A DNA stretch of 17,731 bases, from contig CANFZJ010000024.1 of NCBI GenBank assembly GCA_947451445.1, forward strand, positions 1 through 17,731. Direction: 5' to 3'. The position numbers were made by a program, and so were the translations under genes. The notes beneath the pieces are model-generated. The model was given only the letters and a program-made list of their open reading frames with translations, was not told the origin of the DNA and did no database searches. Source of the stretch: Comamonadaceae bacterium (GTDB lineage Bacteria > Pseudomonadota > Gammaproteobacteria > Burkholderiales > Burkholderiaceae_C). Of the stretch, positions 1 to 7,130 are shown in pieces. Positions within the stretch are counted from its first letter, which is position 1; the number at the start of each line of letters is the position of its first letter.

Positions 1-94
1 CCGCCAGCACCGCGTGCACCAGGGCCAACAGAATGGCCTCGTGGTCCAGGTCCGTTGCAGGCACCCCCGCAAACGGAGGCGCCTTGGGCTTCAC
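1..94 (-). CDS. Start of an unidentified gene, cut by the left edge
   Basis: An open frame begins with GTG at 94-92. That codon overlaps the TGA stop (93-91) of the alpha/beta hydrolase upstream as GTGA, a usual layout for translational coupling. The frame stays open for 31 codons to the window edge, and third codon positions are overwhelmingly G or C, as in the neighbouring genes. The peptide starts MKPKAPPFAGVPATDLDHEA and turns hydrophobic. I do not recognise it and assign no function. A second GTG at 64-62 is a possible later start. It appears to be the next gene of the minus-strand operon, but so short a fragment cannot be proven coding. Confidence 0.5.
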   Translation of the reverse strand, partial: MKPKAPPFAGVPATDLDHEAILLALVHAVLA

Positions 95-1119
95 GACTTC
101 ACGAAGGCGAGCAGGTCCGGATTGATCACATCGGCTTGCGTGGTGAGCATGCCGTGGGGGTAGCCTTTATAGACCTTGAGCGTGCCGTTCTTCAGCAGCT
201 TGACCGCCTTCAGAGCAGAGTCCGCAATCGGTACGATCTGGTCGTCATCACCATGCATGACCAGCGTGGGCACGGTGATCGCCTTCAGGTCGTCGGTTTG
301 GTCGGTTTCCGAGAAGGCCTTGACGCCATCGTAGTGCGCCTTGGCGCTACCCATCATGCCTTGGCGCCACCAGTTCTGGGCCACGCCCGGATAGACCTTG
401 GCCCCCGGGCGGTTGAAGCCGTAGAACGGGCCTGAAGCCACGTCCAGAAACATCTGTGCGCGGTTCTCGGCCACGCCCTTGCGGAAGCCGTCGAATACTT
501 CCATTGGCAGGCCCTCGGGATTGCTGGCCGTCTTGAGCATCAATGGCGGGACCGCGCTCACCAGCACGGCCTTGGCCGTGCGGCCGCTGGGCTGGCCGTG
601 CTTGGCGACGTAGCGTGCCACCTCGCCGCCGCCGGTGGAGTGGCCGATGTGCACCACATTTTTCAGGTCCAGCGCCTCGACCACCGCAAAGGCATCGGCA
701 GCATAGTGGTCCATGTCGTGCCCTTCGCTGACCTGCGCCGAGCGGCCGTGGCCACGCCGGTCGTGTGCGACGACGCGGTAGCCATGCTGTACAAAGAACA
801 GCATTTGCGCATCCCAATCGTCGCTGGAGAGTGGCCAGCCATGGTGGAACATGATCGGTTGCGCGCTCTTGGGGCCCCAATCTTTGTAGAAGATCTGGAC
901 GCCGTCTTGGGTGGTCACAGTGGACATGGTTGGAAACTCTCCGGGGGTTGTTGCAGCGGCTTCTGCTGCGGTTGAAAAAAGAAACGCGGCAGGCAAAGCG
1001 GCTGTGATCAGACCCGTCACGCTGGCTTTCAGCATGGTGCGGCGGCTGGCCGAGTCGAGCGAGTCAACCGAGTCGCCATGGGGCGCAAGGGCTAAACCAT
1101 GTGGCTGGTGCGTGGTCAA
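91..1119 (-). CDS. Alpha/beta hydrolase, non-heme haloperoxidase type, with Tat leader
   Basis: This 342-residue protein belongs to the alpha/beta-hydrolase group annotated as non-heme chloroperoxidases; such enzymes are esterases or perhydrolases, and the substrate here is unknown. The nucleophile elbow GHSTGG places Ser161. HGDDDQIVP supplies the acid (about Asp293) and YPHGM supplies His322. The oxyanion region is FHHGWPLS (91-98). I chose a TTG start at 1119 because AGGAG lies 8 bases upstream and because it includes a twin-arginine leader: SRRTMLK (25-31), a hydrophobic stretch (about 34-50), then an AEA-type cleavage site. This predicts export by the Tat system. An internal ATG at 927 (Met65) has its own GGAGAG and would give a 278-residue cytosolic enzyme of normal family length. 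The gene follows the SLAC1-type channel gene after 56 bases, the largest gap within the run from the isochorismatase-fold gene onward. Confidence 0.88.
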   Translation of the reverse strand: MTTHQPHGLALAPHGDSVDSLDSASRRTMLKASVTGLITAALPAAFLFSTAAEAAATTPGEFPTMSTVTTQDGVQIFYKDWGPKSAQPIMFHHGWPLSSDDWDAQMLFFVQHGYRVVAHDRRGHGRSAQVSEGHDMDHYAADAFAVVEALDLKNVVHIGHSTGGGEVARYVAKHGQPSGRTAKAVLVSAVPPLMLKTASNPEGLPMEVFDGFRKGVAENRAQMFLDVASGPFYGFNRPGAKVYPGVAQNWWRQGMMGSAKAHYDGVKAFSETDQTDDLKAITVPTLVMHGDDDQIVPIADSALKAVKLLKNGTLKVYKGYPHGMLTTQADVINPDLLAFVKS

Positions 1120-1175
1120 AAAGTGAACTCCTAAGGTGGATGGTGGGAAGGTTGAAATGGAATCGTTGCAGCGGC

Positions 1176-2159
1176 TTAGTCTTCGTGGAACGCCGCGCCG
1201 CTGGCCATGTGCAGCGCGGTGCGCACCACAATCCACGAGACGATCAAGGTGGCTGCGGCCAAGGCGACCACTGCAATCACCAAGGTGTAATTGCTGGGGC
1301 GGGCCAGGTAGTAGTTGAGACTGGCACCGGCCCAGCCGTCGGCCGGAAAAGTCATCGCCCACCAGCTCATGAAGAACGGCCCGTGGGCCAGGTGCCGGCC
1401 CAGGCTGGCCAGCAGGATGGCGATAAACAGCGCCAGGCAATAGAACATGTCGCCCAGCGCGCCAGCCTGCCCGCCGGTAAAAGCCAGGTAGGCCGACAAG
1501 CCGATGGAGGGCGGCGCCAGCAGAATGAACAGCGTGGGCATGCTGCGCTGGCCCATCACCGGCACAAACAACACGCGGTGCAGCACGATAGTGAAGAACG
1601 ACAGCCAGAAGATCAGGCCGATGGAAAAGAAGAACCAGCTGATCTCCACATGCCCCAGCGGCACACCGCCCACCGGTACCAAGATGTTGCCCACCACCGG
1701 GATGAACCAGGCGGGCGTCAACACGTTTTCGTCTTGCGCATGCAAGATCCAGCGGCGGATCAGGGTGACGGCGAAGGCCAGGTGCATGGTTGCGCCCAAC
1801 CACCACAGCACCTGCGCCGCGTCGATTGAATAGGCCCGCACGCCGATCGACAAGACGATCATGGCCACCGACACCGCAGGGAAAAAACTCGAACGCACCG
1901 GGTGGGCAAATTCTTCCAGCACCTCGGTAAAGCAAAAACTGAGTTTGGCCAGGTGCAGCACCACCAGCAGCACGAAGCTCAGCACCGCAATGCACAACAG
2001 TATTTGGCTGATGACCAAAGGCAGGCCAAAAACATGGTGGGCAGCGCCCCAGGCATTGGCGAGACCACCGATGCCCATCACCATGGAGAACATGGAGATC
2101 GACAGCCGCGCCAACAGGGGCTTTTCGACGACCGGCACGGGCATGATTTCTTGGCTCAT
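1176..2159 (-). CDS. TehA/SLAC1-family (TDT) anion channel or transporter
   Basis: This 327-residue, very hydrophobic protein has about ten predicted membrane spans, the size and topology of the TDT family (tellurite-resistance TehA, malate transporter Mae1, plant SLAC1 anion channels). Recognisable blocks are the LAPPSIG segment (214-220) and the late SWWAMTFP block (265-272), which resembles the WWAYTFP motif of SLAC1-type channels. It would sit in the inner membrane and pass small anions such as chloride, nitrate or organic acids; the anion cannot be told. The ATG at 2159-2157 overlaps the TGA of the MFS gene (2158-2156) by ATGA, so it is probably translated by coupling. Within this operon it may export an acidic reaction product, which is inference from context. 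Confidence 0.85.
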   Translation of the reverse strand: MSQEIMPVPVVEKPLLARLSISMFSMVMGIGGLANAWGAAHHVFGLPLVISQILLCIAVLSFVLLVVLHLAKLSFCFTEVLEEFAHPVRSSFFPAVSVAMIVLSIGVRAYSIDAAQVLWWLGATMHLAFAVTLIRRWILHAQDENVLTPAWFIPVVGNILVPVGGVPLGHVEISWFFFSIGLIFWLSFFTIVLHRVLFVPVMGQRSMPTLFILLAPPSIGLSAYLAFTGGQAGALGDMFYCLALFIAILLASLGRHLAHGPFFMSWWAMTFPADGWAGASLNYYLARPSNYTLVIAVVALAAATLIVSWIVVRTALHMASGAAFHED

Positions 2160-3784
2160 TGGGTTCCTTTGTCAGCAGCAGGGCTACGGGCATGCGCAAC
2201 ATCCAGCGCCAGGAAGTGGTGCACCACTGGTTTGTCTGGTCCTATGTGGAAGGCCAGCGCCTCGCTCTGCATATCCGCATCGGCCTTGGAGACCCGCCGG
2301 TGTTGGCGCAGATGTTCGGCCCAGGACTCGACCATGAACCATTCGATCACCCGCTCGGGCTCGCCCGTGTGCTCGGCCACGCCCCAGGCATAGGCACCGT
2401 CCCGCCGCCGCTCCTGGGCTATGTGGTGCATGGCCTGCAGAAACGCCCGCAGATCGTGCTTGCGAATGCGGTATTCGATCTGGACGATCACCGGGCCACG
2501 GTCATGCACCACGGGTTCGGTCAGCAGGGGTTCGGGCCAGTGGTTAGAGGCCTGCAGATCGGCTTCGCCCGTGGGCAGCTTCACGCGGTGGAACACCCAG
2601 GCGACGACGATCAAACCGGCAGCTCCCGCCACCAGCGTGCCCGCAATGCCAAGCTCTTGTGCGATCAAACCCCAGGCCAGGCTACCCGCCGCCATGGCAC
2701 CGTTAAACACCGTCAGGTAAATCGCCAGGCCACGGCCCCGCACCCAATTGGGTAACACCGCCTGGGCCACGCCGTTCAGCGTGGTCAACGCAATGATCCA
2801 GCCCATGCCGAGCACCAGCATCAGCAGCACGGCAGCCCATTGCGGCGGTGCTGTGGACAGCAGCGCCATCACCCCCGCAGTGAGGACAGAAGCGGTGAGC
2901 ACCAGGCCATCGGTGTCCAGCCGCAGGCGCATCTTGGGCAGCAGCACCGCACCGAGGATGGCGCCGGCACCTACCGCGCCCAGCAGCACCCCATAAAAGC
3001 CTGCGCTACCACCCAGCATGCGCCGCGCCACCAGCGGCAGCAAGGCCCAGACAGAGCTGGCGAATAAGAAGAACACGGCGGCGCGCAGCAGCACCACATG
3101 CAGTTCACGGCTGGCCCGGGCATAGCGCACACCTGCGCGGAATGCACCGAAGAACTGCTCCGGCAAACCGGTGTCCACCGCGGCCGGACGTTTCCACCAG
3201 AACAACGCCGCCACCACAAACACATAGCTCAGCACGTCGGCTCCATAGGCCATGGAAGCACCGAAGCCGGCCAGCAGCAAACCACCTGCCGCAGGGCCAA
3301 TGGCGCGTGCCACATTGATGCCGAGGGAGTTCAGCGCCACGGCGTTCTTCAGGTCCGCACGCGGCACCAGCTCGGGCACGATGGACTGCCAGGTGGGCCC
3401 CATCAGCGCCGCGCCGATACCGCCCACAAAGGTCAGTGCGATCAGGTATTCCACTGTCAATGCGTTGGTCTTCGACAAGACTAGCAGCGTGCCGCTCACA
3501 CAGGCCAGCAGCAGCTGGATCCAGATCAGAAAGCGGCGCCGGTCCAGGATGTCGGACAGCACACCGGCGGGAATAGCCAGCAGAAAAATCGGCAGCGTGG
3601 CAGCTGTCTGGATCAGCGCCACCGCTGCGGGGCTCGGTGACAGTTCGGTCACCATCCACGAGCTGGCCACGTCGCGCATGAAGCTGCCGATATTGCCGAG
3701 CACCGTGGCCGCCCACAGCACAGCAAACACGGGTTGCCGCAGCGGTGCAAAGCTACCCGCAGGTTTGTGAATATCAGATGCCAA
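2156..3784 (-). CDS. MFS exporter (MFS_3/EntS-like) with C-terminal ABM-like domain
   Basis: This 542-residue protein has an N-terminal transporter of about 12 spans (roughly 15-400) and a soluble tail. It resembles the MFS_3 family (PF05977, enterobactin-exporter EntS-like). GVLSDILDRRRF (74-85) fits the cytoplasmic motif A loop, and NSLGINVARAIGPAAGG (152-168) is typical of that family. Residues about 430-530 (VIVQIEYRI..., EWFMVESWAEH) look like an antibiotic-biosynthesis-monooxygenase-type ferredoxin-like fold, a tail seen in other members of this family. The start is TTG at 3784, with AGGGGG just upstream. No in-frame ATG occurs before residue 36, and the TTG overlaps the last 11 bases of the DoxX gene. 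It probably exports a small organic compound; whether the tail senses or modifies it is unknown. Confidence 0.85.
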   Translation of the reverse strand: MASDIHKPAGSFAPLRQPVFAVLWAATVLGNIGSFMRDVASSWMVTELSPSPAAVALIQTAATLPIFLLAIPAGVLSDILDRRRFLIWIQLLLACVSGTLLVLSKTNALTVEYLIALTFVGGIGAALMGPTWQSIVPELVPRADLKNAVALNSLGINVARAIGPAAGGLLLAGFGASMAYGADVLSYVFVVAALFWWKRPAAVDTGLPEQFFGAFRAGVRYARASRELHVVLLRAAVFFLFASSVWALLPLVARRMLGGSAGFYGVLLGAVGAGAILGAVLLPKMRLRLDTDGLVLTASVLTAGVMALLSTAPPQWAAVLLMLVLGMGWIIALTTLNGVAQAVLPNWVRGRGLAIYLTVFNGAMAAGSLAWGLIAQELGIAGTLVAGAAGLIVVAWVFHRVKLPTGEADLQASNHWPEPLLTEPVVHDRGPVIVQIEYRIRKHDLRAFLQAMHHIAQERRRDGAYAWGVAEHTGEPERVIEWFMVESWAEHLRQHRRVSKADADMQSEALAFHIGPDKPVVHHFLALDVAHARSPAADKGTQ

Positions 3785-4181
3785 CCTGGCCCCCTAAGTC
3801 ATACCACGCGACCAGGATGAATCCACCTACCAGCCCCCAATGTTCAAAGAATGCATTCGCCGACATGCGGCGCTGGGTGCCGTTTTCGTCCCAAAAGCGA
3901 TCGGCCAAAAAATTGGCCAAGGCGGTAAAGGCGGCCAGCATCAAAGCCCCCAGCCAACGGTAAATACCGCTCAAGACCATGGCCGATGCCGTGAACTCAA
4001 AGACGATGGTCAGCGCGGCCAGCGGTGCAGCCGGCGACAGGCCGAAGCGCCGCATCTCCGCCACTGCAGCGGGGAAATCCCTGGCCTTGTCATATGCCCC
4101 CTGCAGATAGGCCGCGCACAGGCATAGCAGCGCTAACCCATGCACCCAAGGCGCAGTAAATACCTGCCGCAGCGCGTCCAT
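3774..4181 (-). CDS. DoxX-family membrane protein
   Basis: This 135-residue protein has four predicted membrane helices and the sequence style of DoxX-like proteins: an early SxxD-like loop in AYLQGAYDKARDFP, a second helix with FEFTASAMVL, and ANFLADRFW between helices three and four. DoxX proteins are small inner-membrane proteins often linked to quinone or thiol redox functions, but their biochemical role is poorly defined. I prefer the ATG at 4181-4179, which shares one base with the TGA of the amidohydrolase (TGATG); a TTG one codon earlier is also possible. Its end overlaps the TTG start of the MFS exporter by 11 bases. The overlaps on both sides argue that its product is needed together with the amidohydrolase and transporter. 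Confidence 0.8.
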   Translation of the reverse strand: MDALRQVFTAPWVHGLALLCLCAAYLQGAYDKARDFPAAVAEMRRFGLSPAAPLAALTIVFEFTASAMVLSGIYRWLGALMLAAFTALANFLADRFWDENGTQRRMSANAFFEHWGLVGGFILVAWYDLGGQVGI

Positions 4182-6064
4182 CAAACCGCCCAGCAGGCGC
4201 AGCCCAGCGCGCCCCAGAAGCTCTTCAGGTCGGCGATGGGCAGCTTGCTGCTCCAGGCCGTAGCGTGCTGGTGGCCGTGCACATTGCAGTCATTGGCGCA
4301 AGCACATGCCGCTGCGGCATTGCGCATCACAGCCTGCATGGGCGCACCCTGTTCGCCCCAACCGGCGTAGCCACCAAAGCGACGCACCGGTGACCAGTCG
4401 GGCATGGCCGGTGGCAGCGGGCTATCGTCATGCGCAGCAAAATCACCCGCGCCGTACACCACCTTGCCACCCACGATGGTTAGCAGCGCCGTGGTGTCGG
4501 CAATGTCGGATTCGGCGCAGGCAAAGAAGTCGCGGTCGGGCACCACCAGGTCGGCAAACTGGCCAACTTCGATGCGCCCTTTCTTGCCCACCTCGTTGCT
4601 AAACCAGGTGACGTTTTCGGTCCACATGCGCAGCGCGGCTTCGCGGTCCAGGCAGTTGCGCTGTGGGTACAGCTGCATGCCGCCGACGGTCTTGCCGGTG
4701 ACCAGCCACGAGAGCGACACCCAGGGGTTGTAGGAGGCGACGCGCGTGGCATCGGTGCCTGCGGAGACCTTCACGCCTTTTTCCAGAATCTTCTTCACCG
4801 GCGGCGTGGCCTCGGCTGCGCCATGGCCATATCGCTCGACAAAGTATTCGCCTTGGTAGGCCATGCGGTGCTGCACGGCGATGCCACCGCCCAGCGCAGC
4901 GATGCGGTCAATGCTTTGGTCTGAAATGGTTTCGCAGTGGTCAAAGAACCAGTTCAGGCCTTGCAGCGGCACATCTTGGTTCACGCGCTCGAACACGTCC
5001 AGCGCACGGCTGATGGTCTCGTCATAGGTGGCGTGCATGCGCCAAGGCCAGCGGTTCTGCGCCAGCAGGCGCACCACTTCATCTAAGTCACCTTCCATCT
5101 CGGGTGCCATGTCGGGGCGTGGCTGGCGGAAGTCTTCAAAGTCGGCCGCCGAGAACACCAGCATCTCGCCCGCGCCGTTGTGGCGGAAGTAGTCCGTACC
5201 CTGCTTGTACTGCGAGGTGCTGGTCCAGTTCAAGAAGTCTGCTTTTTCCTGCTTGGGCTTTTGCGTGAACAGGTTGTAGGCCAGGCGGATCGTCAACTGG
5301 TCGGCTTCGGCCAGTTCTTCGATCACTTTGTAATCGTCGGGGTAGTTCTGGAAGCCGCCGCCGGCGTCGATGGCGCCGGTGACGCCCAGGCGGTTCAGCT
5401 CGCGCATGAAGTGGCGGGTGGAATTCAGCTGGTATTCGTACGGCAGCTTGGGGCCTTTGGCCAGCGTGGCGTACAGGATGGATGCGTTCGGCTTGGCCAG
5501 CAGCAACCCGCTGGGGTTGCCCGCGCTGTCGCGCACGATCTCGCCACCGGGTGGCGCGGGCGTGTCCTTGGTGTAGCCCACGGCGCGCAGTGCGGCACCG
5601 TTGAGCAGTGCGCGGTCGTATAGGTGCAGCAGGAACACGGGAGTGTCGGGCGCAACTGCATTCAGCTCGTCAATGGTCGGTAGGCGCTTCTCGGCGAACT
5701 GGTGTTCGGTGAAACCACCCACCACGCGCACCCACTGCGGCGCGGGCGTGATGTCCACCTGGCGCTTGAGCATGCCCATGGCGTCGGCCAGGCTGCGCAC
5801 GCCGTCCCAGCGCAGCTCTAGGTTGAAGTTGAGTCCGCCGCGAATGATATGCAGGTGGTTGTCGATCAAGCCTGGCAGCACACGCTTGCCGCGCATGTCG
5901 ATGACCTTGGTATGCGGGCCGGCCAGCGGCATGACTTCGTGGTCGCGCCCCACATGGGTGAAGCGGCCATCCTGGATGGCGACCGCACTGGCCGTCGGGT
6001 TGGCGCGGTCGAGGGTGGTGAACAGCCCGCGGTGCAGGATCAGGTCAGGATATGCATCAGCCAT
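4181..6064 (-). CDS. YtcJ-type amidohydrolase (Amidohydrolase_3) with Cys/His-rich C-terminal tail
   Basis: This 627-residue metal-dependent hydrolase belongs to the Amidohydrolase_3 family (YtcJ; N-substituted formamide deformylase relatives). Metal-site signatures are visible in order: HLH in GLIDNHLHIIRGG (His70, His72), WRMHAT (His344), FFDHCE (His376) and SAGTDATR (Asp438). The family usually cleaves C-N bonds of amides or formamides, but the substrate here is not evident. The catalytic fold seems to end near residue 545. The remaining tail carries CACANDCNVHGHQH (587-600: three Cys, three His) and CAC near the end (622-624), which might bind metal. The start is ATG at 6064, overlapping the XapX gene by 8 bases; the stop shares a base with the DoxX ATG. 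No signal peptide is seen, so it is presumably cytoplasmic. Confidence 0.88.
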   Translation of the reverse strand: MADAYPDLILHRGLFTTLDRANPTASAVAIQDGRFTHVGRDHEVMPLAGPHTKVIDMRGKRVLPGLIDNHLHIIRGGLNFNLELRWDGVRSLADAMGMLKRQVDITPAPQWVRVVGGFTEHQFAEKRLPTIDELNAVAPDTPVFLLHLYDRALLNGAALRAVGYTKDTPAPPGGEIVRDSAGNPSGLLLAKPNASILYATLAKGPKLPYEYQLNSTRHFMRELNRLGVTGAIDAGGGFQNYPDDYKVIEELAEADQLTIRLAYNLFTQKPKQEKADFLNWTSTSQYKQGTDYFRHNGAGEMLVFSAADFEDFRQPRPDMAPEMEGDLDEVVRLLAQNRWPWRMHATYDETISRALDVFERVNQDVPLQGLNWFFDHCETISDQSIDRIAALGGGIAVQHRMAYQGEYFVERYGHGAAEATPPVKKILEKGVKVSAGTDATRVASYNPWVSLSWLVTGKTVGGMQLYPQRNCLDREAALRMWTENVTWFSNEVGKKGRIEVGQFADLVVPDRDFFACAESDIADTTALLTIVGGKVVYGAGDFAAHDDSPLPPAMPDWSPVRRFGGYAGWGEQGAPMQAVMRNAAAACACANDCNVHGHQHATAWSSKLPIADLKSFWGALGCACWAV

Positions 6065-6281
6065 GGTGTGTCTCTTTGGAAGAAGGGGAAATGGGGGCGG
6101 CGTCCGGGATGGCGCTGTGCGGAAGAACCGCCTTCACCAGAGACGGCAGTTGTTCACCAGCCAGGATGCCCAGCAAACCGACCAGCGCAATGACAGGCGG
6201 CGCTGGCGAGCGCACGCCCGACAGCGCATAGACCAAGCCGACGAGCAGGCCTAATCCGAGTGACAGCAGATAAGGTTTCAT
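6057..6281 (-). CDS. XapX-domain small membrane protein
   Basis: This 74-residue protein opens with two hydrophobic segments separated by the block GVRSPAPPVIALVGLLGI (22-39). That block is the hallmark of the XapX domain (DUF1427), a short conserved membrane segment of unknown function. The C-terminal third is polar and probably disordered. It starts at ATG 6281, 26 bases after the isochorismatase-fold gene, with a purine-rich AAGAAAG upstream, and overlaps the amidohydrolase start by 8 bases. XapX genes are commonly found beside small-molecule metabolic genes, which agrees with the context here, but nothing shows a specific role. Confidence 0.85.
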   Translation of the reverse strand: MKPYLLSLGLGLLVGLVYALSGVRSPAPPVIALVGLLGILAGEQLPSLVKAVLPHSAIPDAAPISPSSKETHHG

Positions 6282-6307
6282 CGGCGTGGCTTTCTTGAAG
6301 ACTTGGC

Positions 6308-6961
6308 TTAGCCTTCGTGGGCGCCGAACATGGCGCGGGCGTAGTGGATGCCGATGCCGTAGCCGCCGCCGAACTTCTTGGCTACGCCGGTCGTCATGTC
6401 ATACGTGTCGGTGCGCGCCCAGTCGCGTTGCAGTTCCAGCAGGTATTGCAGCGAAGTCATGGGCTGTGCGCCAGCTTGCACCATGCGCTCCATGGCGCGG
6501 TTGTGCGCCTCGTTGGAAATATCTCCGCAGGCATCGGCAATCACATACACCTCGAAGCCCTGTTCGATGGCTGACAGGGCTGGGCCGACGATGCACACGC
6601 TGGTCCACAGACCGGCCAGCACGATGCGGGTCTTGCCGATTTCGTTGATGCGTTGGATCACCGCCGCGTCTTCCCAGGTGTTCATCGAGGTACGGTCCAG
6701 CAATTTCTGGCCGGGGAAGGGTGCGGTCACCTCTTCAAACATCGGGCCGGAGAAGCTTTTTTCGGCTACGGTGGTGAGGATGGTGGATGCGCCAAAGCCG
6801 GCCGCAGCGCTGGCCACCAGGGCGGCATTCGAGCGCAGCAGCACCGGGTCGATGGAGTTGGTGGCAAACGCCATTTGCGACTGGAAGTCGATCATCACCA
6901 AGGTGTGGTCATGGGGGGTGAGCAGCTTGGCGCCAGCGGTGGGGGTAGCGGTAATGGCCAT
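6308..6961 (-). CDS. Isochorismatase-fold cysteine hydrolase (YcaC-like)
   Basis: This 217-residue protein belongs to the cysteine-hydrolase (isochorismatase-like) superfamily and is closest in style to YcaC. VMIDFQ provides the acidic residue Asp25. LAGLWTSVCIVGPALSA carries the cysteine nucleophile Cys123, followed by the typical GFEVYVIADACGD strand. The basic member of the triad, usually Lys, is less certain: at the expected place I read Arg90 (LLDRTSMNTW), with Lys68 as another candidate. Family members hydrolyse amides, carbamoyl groups or enol ethers; the substrate is unknown. The start is ATG at 6961 with AAGGA 9 bases upstream. It is the first gene of the run of overlapping genes after the pirin, so a promoter may lie in 6962-7089. 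Confidence 0.88.
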   Translation of the reverse strand: MAITATPTAGAKLLTPHDHTLVMIDFQSQMAFATNSIDPVLLRSNAALVASAAAGFGASTILTTVAEKSFSGPMFEEVTAPFPGQKLLDRTSMNTWEDAAVIQRINEIGKTRIVLAGLWTSVCIVGPALSAIEQGFEVYVIADACGDISNEAHNRAMERMVQAGAQPMTSLQYLLELQRDWARTDTYDMTTGVAKKFGGGYGIGIHYARAMFGAHEG

Positions 6962-7066
6962 GGTAATGGATCCTTAAGAAAATGGAAGAAAACTGAACTT
7001 GCTAAGTAGTAACCCGATGTAGGTTAAAGACGGCGCGGCTTACCGGATAGACGGTTTGTGCTATTT

Positions 7067-7076
7067 TTTGTACAAA
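7067..7076. promoter_or_regulatory. Perfect 10-bp palindrome upstream of the isochorismatase-fold gene
   Basis: TTTGTACAAA is a perfect palindrome about 106 bases before the ATG at 6961, inside the AT-rich part of the gap. TTGTAC within it could serve as a weak -35 for leftward transcription, or the palindrome could be an operator half-site. Either role is inference. Confidence 0.3.
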
Positions 7077-7089
7077 TGTGTGCTTGCCA

Positions 7090-7118
7090 GCGCCGGGGTC
7101 CGTATAGAGCCCCGGCGC
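7090..7118 (-). terminator. GC-rich stem-loop after the pirin gene, possible terminator or attenuator
   Basis: GCGCCGGGG (7090-7098) pairs perfectly with CCCCGGCGC (7110-7118) around an 11-base loop, 12 bases beyond the pirin stop. No run of T follows on the minus strand, so it may only partly stop transcription or may protect the pirin mRNA end. It separates the pirin from the downstream operon. Confidence 0.5.
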
Positions 7119-7130
7119 GGCACATGGGCC

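Larger units (their letters stand above)
6962..7130. other. Gap between pirin and isochorismatase-fold gene
   Basis: These 169 bases hold no gene I can support. They contain a 9-bp stem-loop next to the pirin stop (7090-7118), the perfect palindrome TTTGTACAAA (7067-7076), and a short dyad ATAG-N10-CTAT (7047-7064). The section from about 6962 to 7080 is AT-richer than the flanking genes, as expected for a promoter reading leftward, but I see no convincing -35/-10 pair. Confidence 0.5.

Noticed and set aside
1120..1175. Possible terminator between the channel gene and the Tat hydrolase gene
   Set aside because: The 56 bases contain the AGGAG for the hydrolase but no stem-loop or T-run that I can find.
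91..2202. A single 703-codon minus-strand reading frame covering both the hydrolase and the channel gene region
   Set aside because: Only its last 342 codons (from 1119) look like a protein; the upstream part is out of frame with the clear TehA/SLAC1 gene and reads as low-complexity antisense-frame sequence.
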